Source: CBDIHH01 sp965279095 (GTDB lineage Bacteria > Pseudomonadota > Alphaproteobacteria > Caulobacterales > Caulobacteraceae). From it: a stretch of DNA of 64,000 nucleotides. The DNA is taken from contig CBDIHH010000004.1 of assembly GCA_965279095.1 (NCBI GenBank), forward strand, positions 372,001 to 436,000, written 5' to 3'. Position numbers and translations under genes: made by a program. Below, one piece after another: positions 34,963 through 42,157 of the stretch (its first letter is position 1; the number at the start of each line of letters is the position of its first letter). The notes beneath the pieces were generated by a model. That model ran no database searches, was not told the DNA's origin, and saw nothing but the letters and a program-made list of their open reading frames with translations.

Positions 34963-35435
34963 TTGCCCCCCAGGGGCCGGGAACTGGACGGGTTCGTGCG
35001 TCCGACACGGCCCGGGGGCGGCGGCCGCAGCCTCACGCCCGTGCGGGGGCCCCGCGTTTCGGTCCGGCGATGGGGCCTCTGGCGGCCCTCGATGCAAGTA
35101 TAAGAAGACTATAATACCCAAGCATTCGCGGGTCCATTTACGCGGATCCTGAAGTGGCGATACAGATTATCCGCCTGTTCTTTTCCATGAACAGGGCGAG
35201 ATATTGTCATGAAGTTGTCCTAGTGCGGGATTGTGCGCCTAATTTCCCTGGCCTGAGGCGGCGGCGCGCTCGCCCGGCGCCCGAAGCCTTGGCGCGGGGG
35301 CCCACCCCCGCCGATTTCCCTGACCGATCCGCGGGGTTCGCGGGCGCTCGCCGCTAGGCGGTGAACAGAGCGGCGGGGGATGGGCAGGGCGCTCCCCCCG
35401 TGGCACACAGAAGCCGGCAAGGGGGGCATACCGTC
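34963..35435. promoter_or_regulatory. 473-base divergent promoter region with an AT-rich core and a dyad
   Basis: No gene is visible here. The part around 35096-35120 is AT-rich and contains TATAAT on the plus strand. CCTGTTC (35174-35180) and its complement GAACAGG (35189-35195) form a perfect 7-base inverted repeat with an 8-base spacer. It may serve the RTX-glycanase gene, the methyltransferase gene or both. The dyad does not fit the alphaproteobacterial LexA box, which is a direct repeat of GTTC. Confidence 0.5.
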
Positions 35436-36575
35436 ATGGCCTTTTTCACCAAGGACACGCCCCAGGCGCTGGCCGCCGGGACCGCCCTCAGCCAGCGCGG
35501 ACGCGCCGGCCTGGAGGCCCTGGGATCTATCCAGAAATTCTCCTCCGGGGCCTATCGTGAGCGGGCGCGGCAGAGCTTCAACAGCCATCCGCAGGCCGCC
35601 CGGCTGGCGGAGGCGCACAAGCTCCCGTCGAGCCGCGACGAGGTGCAGGCGCGGGTCGCCGCCGGCCGGCAGATCGCCGAGAGCGACCCGGTCTACCGGC
35701 TGGAGCGCTTCTGTCAGCGCCATGTGGGCGAATCCATCTTCGCCCGCGGCATCGTCGCCATCGAGGAGCGCCGCGACCGCTTCGAGGCGGCCTTGGCCCT
35801 GCCCCAGCCGGGAGCCGGCGGCACGCTGGAACTGGACGACGCCGTTCAGCCGCCCAAATACCACGGCATCGACTGGCACCTGCAGCCCGAGGGCTGGGAC
35901 GGCTATGACCTCTACGGTCCGGTGTTCGCCTACGCCATCGGGCCGCTGGTCTTCCGCCACGGGGGCTATGCCGCCGTGCCCCTGGGCGGCGATATCAACC
36001 AGCATCGCGCGATGATGCTGAAACACCTGCCCAAGGCGCAGTATGATCGCATCTACGAGCCGGGCTGCGGCGGCGGCACGACCCTCAACGCCATCAAGGC
36101 CGCCTTCCCGCAGGCCGAGGTGGTCGGCTGCGACCTGTCGCCGCTTCTCCTGCGCATGGCCCATCTGGTGGCCGAGCGCCAGGGTTACCGCGTGCAGCTG
36201 AAGCAGCGCGACTTGGTGGACACCCAGGAGCCGGACGCCAGCGTCGACGCCATCGTCACCTACGCCCTCCACCATGAACTGCCGCCCAAGGTGAACCGCG
36301 CGCTGTTCGAGGAAATGTTCCGGATCCTCAAGCCGGGCGGCGATATCCTGCTGGGCGACCCGCCGCCCTTCCGGGCCGTCGACCTGTTCCACGCCGTCAT
36401 TCTCGACTGGGACACCCGCAACCGCGGCGAGCCGTTCTTCTCCGCCTCCTGCCTCGCCGACTGGGACGAGGAATTGCGCCAGGTGGGTTTCGAGGCGGTC
36501 TCCTCCTTCGGCCTCGACCGCGACGCCTTCCCCTGGGTCACCCGCGCGCGCAAGCCGCAAGCGGCGGAGGCCTGA
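35436..36575 (+). CDS. SAM-dependent methyltransferase
   Basis: The 379-residue protein starts at 35436 after an AAGGGGGG ribosome site. Its C-terminal half has a class I methyltransferase core: YEPGCGGGTTLNAIKAAFPQ (motif I), GCDLSPLLLRMA (acidic motif II), a VTYALHHELP motif and EMFRILKPGGDILLGDPP (motif IV-VI). The N-terminal 180 residues are not recognised. The target could be a small metabolite or a protein. It is coupled to the next gene by two bases, and that gene lies 15 bases from an RraA-like gene. Confidence 0.82.
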   Translation: MAFFTKDTPQALAAGTALSQRGRAGLEALGSIQKFSSGAYRERARQSFNSHPQAARLAEAHKLPSSRDEVQARVAAGRQIAESDPVYRLERFCQRHVGESIFARGIVAIEERRDRFEAALALPQPGAGGTLELDDAVQPPKYHGIDWHLQPEGWDGYDLYGPVFAYAIGPLVFRHGGYAAVPLGGDINQHRAMMLKHLPKAQYDRIYEPGCGGGTTLNAIKAAFPQAEVVGCDLSPLLLRMAHLVAERQGYRVQLKQRDLVDTQEPDASVDAIVTYALHHELPPKVNRALFEEMFRILKPGGDILLGDPPPFRAVDLFHAVILDWDTRNRGEPFFSASCLADWDEELRQVGFEAVSSFGLDRDAFPWVTRARKPQAAEA

Positions 36576-36577
36576 CC

Positions 36578-36886
36578 GTGACGCAGGCCGCCCTCGCCCC
36601 CGTCGACGTGGACTCCCTGGGCCGCATGGTCCTGGCCCTGCTCGCCGAACTCTGGGTCACCCGCGACCGCGCCGCGATCCTGGAGAAGCTGCTGGCGGAC
36701 CAGGGCGTTCTGCCGCCGGACGCGATCGACGCCTTCACCCCCGCAGGCGCCTTCGCTGAGCAGCTGACGCAGATGCGCGACCAGCTGATGGGCCAGGTGC
36801 TCAGCGCCCCGCTCCTGGCGGACTCGCCCAAGGTCGAGGACATCATCGCCTGGGCCGGCCTGCCGCCCTCCGGGCCGTCAGCCTAG
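36578..36886 (+). CDS. Conserved-looking hypothetical protein in the methyltransferase operon
   Basis: The 102-residue product begins with a GTG two bases after the methyltransferase stop. It is mostly alpha-helical, with VDSLGRMVLALLAELWVTRDR and a second helix EKLLADQGVLPPDAI; I see no signal peptide or known motif. It resembles a small four-helix partner protein. Its position between two enzyme genes suggests it belongs to the same pathway. Confidence 0.7.
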   Translation: MTQAALAPVDVDSLGRMVLALLAELWVTRDRAAILEKLLADQGVLPPDAIDAFTPAGAFAEQLTQMRDQLMGQVLSAPLLADSPKVEDIIAWAGLPPSGPSA

Positions 36887-36901
36887 ACCCGGAGATCGCC
36901 C

Positions 36902-37582
36902 ATGGCCAAGGTCGTCGCCAGGATCGAACGGCCGCCCCGCGCCCTGGTCGAGCGTTTCCGCCCCATCCGCCTGGAGGTGCTGGTCCAGCTATTGACCGGG
37001 CGCGGGCTGATGGATTCCGCCATCAAGCCCCTGGCCCTGCAGAACTGGCGCATCGTCGGCCCCGCCCTCACCGCCGAGCCGGCAGGGACCGACACCATGG
37101 GCGGAATCATGGCGGTCGGGGTCGCCCAGCCCGGCGATGTCGTCGTCATGGCGGCCCAAGGGGACTGCAGCGCGGGGTGCTGGGGCGGCGGCCTGACCCT
37201 GTCGGCGGAGCACATCGGCTGCGAGGGGGTGGTGGTCGACGGGGCGGTCCTGGACGCGCGCATGATCCTGCAGCGGTCGACGCCGGTGTTCTGCCGCACC
37301 TCCACCGCCCGCCACGTGATCGCCGACGTCCCGGGCTCCATCAACATCGACGTCACCTGCGGGGGCGTGGGGGTGCAGCCGGGCGACCTGATCGTCGGCG
37401 AACTGGACGGGGTGATCGCCATCCCCCGCGCCAGCCTGGAGGCGCTGATCGGCCCGGCCGAAGACCGCAACCGGCGGCTGGAAGAGGCGGGGCGCGCCCT
37501 GGCGGCGTCCCGGGGCACCCTGTTCGATCTGCGCGGGGGCCGGGCGATGCTGGAGGCCAAGGGCGTCGACTGGATCGAATAG
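36902..37582 (+). CDS. RraA-like / 4-carboxy-4-hydroxy-2-oxoadipate aldolase-like protein
   Basis: The 226-residue protein has the RraA fold: ALTAEPAGTDTMGGIMAV, GDVVVMAAQGD...CWGGGLTLSAEHIGCEGVVVDGAVLD and PGDLIVGELDGVIAIP. The Asp of VVDGAVLDARM, the adjoining Gly-rich CWGG loop and EL-DGV match the substrate and divalent-metal sites of the aldolase / oxaloacetate-decarboxylase group. RraA-type proteins also include RNase E regulators, but the active-site residues favour an enzyme. It is the third gene of the methyltransferase operon. Confidence 0.82.
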   Translation: MAKVVARIERPPRALVERFRPIRLEVLVQLLTGRGLMDSAIKPLALQNWRIVGPALTAEPAGTDTMGGIMAVGVAQPGDVVVMAAQGDCSAGCWGGGLTLSAEHIGCEGVVVDGAVLDARMILQRSTPVFCRTSTARHVIADVPGSINIDVTCGGVGVQPGDLIVGELDGVIAIPRASLEALIGPAEDRNRRLEEAGRALAASRGTLFDLRGGRAMLEAKGVDWIE

Positions 37583-37678
37583 GCTGTCGGGCGGCAGGGG
37601 GGCTGCCATGTGTCGGCTGCGCCCCTGGCGGATCGTCGTTCCCCCGTGGCGGCAGGCCGCGGGACCAAGGAGATCGAC

Positions 37679-38332
37679 ATGTCGAAGGTGCGCGTCGGAG
37701 GCTTTGCGGTCTCCCTGGACGGGTTTGGCGCGGGGCCGCAGCAAAGCCTGGATCATCCCCTCGGCCGGCGCGGGCAGGAGCTGCACCAGTGGATCTTCGG
37801 CACCCGCTACTTCCAGACGATGATAGGGCAGGTGGGGGGCTCCGACGGCGTCGATGAGCACTATGCCGAGCGGGCGATGAGCGGTTTCGGCGCCTTCATC
37901 CTCGGACGCCACATGTTCGGCCCCGGTCGGGGTCCGTGGGCGGACGACGGTTGGGTCGGCTGGTGGGGGGACAACCCGCCCTACCACGCCCCGACCTTCA
38001 TCCTGACCCACCATCCGCGCGATCCGATCCCGATGGCAGGCGGCACGACCTTCATCTTCGTGACCGAAGGGATCGAGGCGGCCCTGGAGCAGGCGAGGGC
38101 CGCCGCCGGCGACCTCGACGTGAAGATCGGCGGCGGGGTGCAGACGGTTCGGCAGTATCTGCGAGCGGGCCTGATCGACGAGCTTCACCTGGTTGTGTCT
38201 CCAGTCGTGCTCGGCGAGGGCGAGGCGCTGTTCGCCGATATCAACCTTCCGGCGCTCGGCTTCGGGGTCACCGAGCATCAGGCCAGTGAGCACGCCACCC
38301 ACGTGGTTCTGGCGCGGCCGGCCTCGACTTGA
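37679..38332 (+). CDS. RibD-C-type dihydrofolate-reductase-like protein
   Basis: The 217-residue protein starts at 37679 with AAGGAG nine bases before it. It has the short DHFR-like fold of the RibD C-terminal family: VGGFAVSLDGFGAGPQQS, FILGRHMFGPGRGPW, THHPRDPIPMAGGTTFIFV and VKIGGGVQTVRQYLRAGLIDELHLVV. Such proteins are common, mostly uncharacterised and probably NADPH-dependent. The upstream extension of the frame is not supported by a ribosome site. Confidence 0.85.
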   Translation: MSKVRVGGFAVSLDGFGAGPQQSLDHPLGRRGQELHQWIFGTRYFQTMIGQVGGSDGVDEHYAERAMSGFGAFILGRHMFGPGRGPWADDGWVGWWGDNPPYHAPTFILTHHPRDPIPMAGGTTFIFVTEGIEAALEQARAAAGDLDVKIGGGVQTVRQYLRAGLIDELHLVVSPVVLGEGEALFADINLPALGFGVTEHQASEHATHVVLARPAST

Positions 38333-38384
38333 GATCGGCCGGACTCCGTCTATCGTCGTGACGGATGCGATTTGCGGAGGGGCC

Positions 38385-39890
38385 ATGACAATCGCCTGGA
38401 GGGCCGGCGGGTGGCCGTGGAGACGCCTCGCGCTCGTCGCCGCCGTCGCGACCGTCTGCGCGGCGATCCTGGGCGCCGCCCTGGGGCGCGCCGCCACCCC
38501 TGTCGACGCCCTGGCCCCGGAACCGCGTCACGGCTTCGAGGTCTACCGCCAGTACTGCTCGGCCTGCCACGGCGCCCAGGGGCTGGGCGCCCAGGCCGGC
38601 TCCATCGTCGGACCGGTCTGGTCTCACGGCTCCTCCGACACGGACCTGACGACCAGCATCCGCGACGGCTATCCGCAGGCGGGGATGCCCGCCTGGGGCC
38701 AGGTGCTCAGCGAGACCGACGTCAAGGCGCTCATCGCCTTCATCCGTACACAGAAGACGCCCCAGCAGTCGATCCGCGGCCCGCTGCCGGACCGGGTCAT
38801 CGGCCCGTCGCCGATGCCGACCGGGCTGGTTAAGACCGCCGAGGCGACCTTCCGGGTCGAGACCGTGGCCCAGGTCTCCGAGCCCTATGGCCTGGACATC
38901 TTCCCCGATGGCCGCCTGCTGGTCAGCCAGATCGACGGCCAGTTGCTGATCGTCGACCGCAAGGGCGTGTCCCGTCCCGTGCAAGGGGTTCCCCGCGGGG
39001 TGCGGCCAAAAACGGCGCTGCGGCGCGCCGGCCTCGATGTCGCTCTCAGCCCCGACTACGCGACCAGCGGCTGGATCTACATGACCTGGGCCCAGCAGGC
39101 GCCCGGCGACGACACCGACCGCGGCAATCGCCTCACCCTCAGCCGGGGCCGCATCAAGGACGGCCTCTGGGTCGATCACCAGGACCTGATGACCTCGGCC
39201 ACCCTGGTGACGGCCGCCGGACGGATCGCCTTCGACGGCCAGGGGCATGTCTATTACGCGGTCCTGGACGGCAAATTCCTCGAGGGCCCGAACGACCGCC
39301 CCCTGGCCCAGGACCTGTCCAAGCCCCAGGGCAAGATCCTTCGCCTGAACGCCGACGGCGGCGTGCCGACGGACAATCCCTTCGTCGGCCAGCCCGGGGC
39401 CAATCCCTACGTCTGGAGCTATGGCCACCGCACCCAGGTCGGTCTCGCCTTCGATACGCATGGCGATCTGTGGGAGACCGAGAACGGTGCGCGCGGCGGC
39501 GACGAGCTCAATCTGATCCGGCCGGGGCATAACTACGGCTGGCCGATCATCACCTGGGGACACCGCTATGACGATAAGCAGGTGTCGGCGCACCTCGAGG
39601 AGCCCGGCATGGACCAGCCGGTCTACAACTGGACGCCGTCCCCGGCCCTGTCCGTGGTCCAGGCCTACCGCGGCAAGGCCCTCCCCGGCTGGACCGACAG
39701 CCTGCTGGTGGGGACCTTCAAGAACCGCACCCTGATGCGGGTGAAGATCGAAGACCGCCGCGTGGTCCTCATCGAGACCCTACTGTTCAACGTGGACCGG
39801 ATCATGGCGATCCGGGTCGGGCCGGACGGCCTGGTCTATGTGGCCGGGGCGAGCGGGAAGATCGTGCGGCTGCGCCCGGCGCGCCGCTGA
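38385..39890 (+). CDS. Cytochrome c - PQQ-type sugar dehydrogenase fusion
   Basis: The 501-residue protein has an N-terminal hydrophobic leader, then a short cytochrome c domain with YCSACHGAQG (heme site) and a distal Met in GMPAWG. From about residue 150 it has the PQQ-dependent aldose sugar dehydrogenase fold: SEPYGLDIFPDGRLLVSQ, GLDVALSPDYA, SYGHRTQVGLAFD, ENGARGGDELNLIRPGHNYGWP. The fusion would pass electrons from a periplasmic sugar or alcohol straight to heme. The start at 38385 follows GGAGG. I see no PQQ biosynthesis genes in the window. Confidence 0.85.
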   Translation: MTIAWRAGGWPWRRLALVAAVATVCAAILGAALGRAATPVDALAPEPRHGFEVYRQYCSACHGAQGLGAQAGSIVGPVWSHGSSDTDLTTSIRDGYPQAGMPAWGQVLSETDVKALIAFIRTQKTPQQSIRGPLPDRVIGPSPMPTGLVKTAEATFRVETVAQVSEPYGLDIFPDGRLLVSQIDGQLLIVDRKGVSRPVQGVPRGVRPKTALRRAGLDVALSPDYATSGWIYMTWAQQAPGDDTDRGNRLTLSRGRIKDGLWVDHQDLMTSATLVTAAGRIAFDGQGHVYYAVLDGKFLEGPNDRPLAQDLSKPQGKILRLNADGGVPTDNPFVGQPGANPYVWSYGHRTQVGLAFDTHGDLWETENGARGGDELNLIRPGHNYGWPIITWGHRYDDKQVSAHLEEPGMDQPVYNWTPSPALSVVQAYRGKALPGWTDSLLVGTFKNRTLMRVKIEDRRVVLIETLLFNVDRIMAIRVGPDGLVYVAGASGKIVRLRPARR

Positions 39891-39905
39891 CCGGCGCCCG
39901 CGCGG

Positions 39906-40994
39906 TCAGGTCAGGCGATAGACCCGCCGGGCGACGCCGCTGAACAACGACGCCTGTTCGCTCGCGGAGGCCTGGGCGGCCAGGCGCTTGAAGGTGTTCC
40001 AGAGCACCCCGTAGGACGCCGTACCTAGGTCCGGGGGCGCGTTGGATTCGAACATGCAGCGGTCGGCGCCGAAGGCCTCGATGGTCGTCTCGACCAGGGG
40101 CTTCCACAGGGCGGCCAACTCCGCCGAATCCGCGCTCGGGGTGCGGCCGAACACGGAGGGAGACACGAACTGCATGCCCAGGCCGCCGATCTTGACGACG
40201 ATGTTGGGGGTCTTGGCGGCGGCGGCGATGCCGGACTTCCATTGGCCCAGCACCTCTGCCTGCCGGTCCTGATAGGGCCCCACCGCCAGCGGAGAGGCGA
40301 GGTGGTTGAGGACAACGGTTAGGTCGGGGGTCGCGCGGGCGGCGGCGACCACGTCCATGATCTGGTGATGGAAGCACCAGACGTCATAGGTCAGACCCTT
40401 GCGGCCCAGCACCTTGAGGGCGGCGCGCGCCTCGGGCGCCTCCAGCAGGGTCTTGCGGGCGATGTCCACGGGAAAGCCCATCACCGGATAGGCGTCCCAG
40501 GCATTGGAGTCGCGGATGCCCTTCAGGCGCGATCCGGCGACCCGCTGGTGCGCCTCCAATACCGGTTCGATCGCCTCGCCGAGACGCAGGCTGGCGTGGC
40601 TGACGATGCCGGCGGCCACCCGTACCGGGCCGAAGGCGCCGCTGGCGCTCATGGCGGCGATGCCGTTGAGGAAATCCACCTCGCCGAGCGACCGCAATTC
40701 CGGCGGCCCATCCTGGCGGTACATGGCGTAGTTCTGCACCGCCACCGTGGCGGTCACCTTGTGACCGCTCTGGGCGATCGCCGCGACGATATCGGGCAGC
40801 AGGAAGGCCGAGGCCGGCCGGCCGTCCTTGGCCGGCGCATAGGTCATGTGATGGTGGGGGTCGACGATCTCCACTCCCGGCGACAGCGGCGCCTCGTCCT
40901 TGGAGGCCGGCCCTGGCGCGGCTGAGGCCGCCGTCCCGCCCGCCGCCGCCATCAAGCCCACCGAGCCGCCCACCACCCTGCGCCTGTCCACCAT
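39906..40994 (-). CDS. Exported amidohydrolase-superfamily (TIM-barrel) hydrolase
   Basis: The 362-residue protein starts at 40994 with MVDRRRVVGGSVGLMAAAGG, a Tat-like leader; an ATG at 41024 is an alternative. It has the amidohydrolase_2-type HxH in VDPHHHMTYA, LKGIRDSNAWDAYP, and barrel strands around LTVVLNHLASPL and CMFESNAPPD. The family includes 4-sulfomuconolactone, 2-pyrone-4,6-dicarboxylate and gamma-resorcylate hydrolases or decarboxylases. It lies 66 bases downstream of the ferredoxin-like-fold gene and is probably its operon partner. Confidence 0.8.
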   Translation of the reverse strand: MVDRRRVVGGSVGLMAAAGGTAASAAPGPASKDEAPLSPGVEIVDPHHHMTYAPAKDGRPASAFLLPDIVAAIAQSGHKVTATVAVQNYAMYRQDGPPELRSLGEVDFLNGIAAMSASGAFGPVRVAAGIVSHASLRLGEAIEPVLEAHQRVAGSRLKGIRDSNAWDAYPVMGFPVDIARKTLLEAPEARAALKVLGRKGLTYDVWCFHHQIMDVVAAARATPDLTVVLNHLASPLAVGPYQDRQAEVLGQWKSGIAAAAKTPNIVVKIGGLGMQFVSPSVFGRTPSADSAELAALWKPLVETTIEAFGADRCMFESNAPPDLGTASYGVLWNTFKRLAAQASASEQASLFSGVARRVYRLT

Positions 40995-41060
40995 CGCCGA
41001 TCCCCGTCCCTCATCGCACCCCACTCTAGCCAGCGGGGGCGACGAGGAACAGGGGCGCGC

Positions 41061-41828
41061 TCAGGACGGCTTGGCCGCCGCCGCTTCGCGTTCGGCGCGG
41101 ATCTTGTGGCCCATCTCGTAGAAGTTGAGGGCCTTGTAGGTGTAGCTCCAGTGCTTGCTGCGATCCAGGGAGTCCGGGGCGCGCGTGGCGGTCATCAGGG
41201 GGTTCGCCGCGGTGATGTCCTCGGCGTCCGTGCGGAAGGCGAAGTAGGAGAACCATTTCGGCCCGTAGTCCTTGGGCGGGATCAGTTGCACGTCCGACCA
41301 CAGGCCGCGGTAGCCGTTGAGGGCCACCGGCATGGCCATCAGCTGGGGCATGCGGTGCTCTTCGTAGAAGACGTCCATGTCGGCGTCCTGGCCCGGGACC
41401 GCGTCATCGAACATCACTTCCAGGAAGTCCCGGTGACCGGCTTCCATGGAGTTCGCGCCGCTGACGGCCTTATGCCCCTTCTTCAGCAGATGATAGTTGT
41501 AGCCCTCGAGGGAGGACTGATCCAAGGCGGGCGAATACTTGAGTTCGCCCGACGCATAGCGGCGCTCCAGGTCGGCCTTGATCACAGCCGGATCCTCGGC
41601 GCGGAAGTGATACATGGTCATGTATTTGGGCTTGGGCGGACCCGCCGGATAGAGTTGCTGGTCGGACAGCACATAGAATCGCGTCGACATGAATCCGGGC
41701 ACCAGCGCCATGTCGATGGCGTTGTCTTCCAGCTCCCAGCGGACATATTCCTCTTCCTGCCCCGGCTTGGCGTCGGAAAACACCATATAAAGATAGTCGT
41801 TGGTGATCTCGGGCATGAACTCGGCCAT
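41061..41828 (-). CDS. Dimeric alpha-beta-barrel-type hypothetical protein
   Basis: The 255-residue protein lacks a signal peptide. It reads as two tandem ferredoxin-like (EthD or stress-responsive A/B barrel-like) halves: DYLYMVFSDAKPGQEEEYVRWE then HRDFLEVMFDDAVPGQDADMD...EEHRMPQLM. In such proteins each half supplies a beta-sheet face for binding a hydrophobic substrate. The precise family is not certain. It precedes the amidohydrolase gene, and both lie behind the TTCACATATGTGAA palindrome. Confidence 0.6.
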   Translation of the reverse strand: MAEFMPEITNDYLYMVFSDAKPGQEEEYVRWELEDNAIDMALVPGFMSTRFYVLSDQQLYPAGPPKPKYMTMYHFRAEDPAVIKADLERRYASGELKYSPALDQSSLEGYNYHLLKKGHKAVSGANSMEAGHRDFLEVMFDDAVPGQDADMDVFYEEHRMPQLMAMPVALNGYRGLWSDVQLIPPKDYGPKWFSYFAFRTDAEDITAANPLMTATRAPDSLDRSKHWSYTYKALNFYEMGHKIRAEREAAAAKPS

Positions 41829-41923
41829 CGTGTGCTCCTGACGGGTCGCCTGGCGACGTGTTTCGCTTTGAGCGGCCAGTATGGCGTTGGCTTCGATGGC
41901 CTCCCCGTGTTTTCGCGCTGGTG

Positions 41924-41937
41924 TTCACATATGTGAA
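41924..41937. promoter_or_regulatory. Perfect palindrome TTCACATATGTGAA
   Basis: This 14-base perfect palindrome is 96 bases upstream of the two-gene amidohydrolase operon, in the 329-base gap between the operon and the chemoreceptor gene (41829-42157). It is the obvious candidate for an operator read by a dimeric regulator. The rest of the gap has no gene that I can support. Confidence 0.55.
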
Positions 41938-42157
41938 GGGCGGAATGACCGGTGGCCTAAAATGGGTGGCCCGGCTGGTCTGTCACCAGCTTGATTGCGA
42001 GCGCCGAGGCTTTCGCCGAGCCTCCAGCGGCTTCCTTGAGGTTGGGGCGTGCGCCCGGCGGTCGCTGGCGGTGTTGTCAGTCGACCGCGAGTTCGTCCCC
42101 AGTTGGCGACGGCCCCTGTCAGATCGCCGGCACACTTCCGCCAAGCAGACTTTGGGG

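Noticed and set aside
35174..35195. LexA/SOS box
   Set aside because: The site is an inverted repeat CCTGTTC-N8-GAACAGG, whereas the alphaproteobacterial LexA site is a direct repeat of GTTC.
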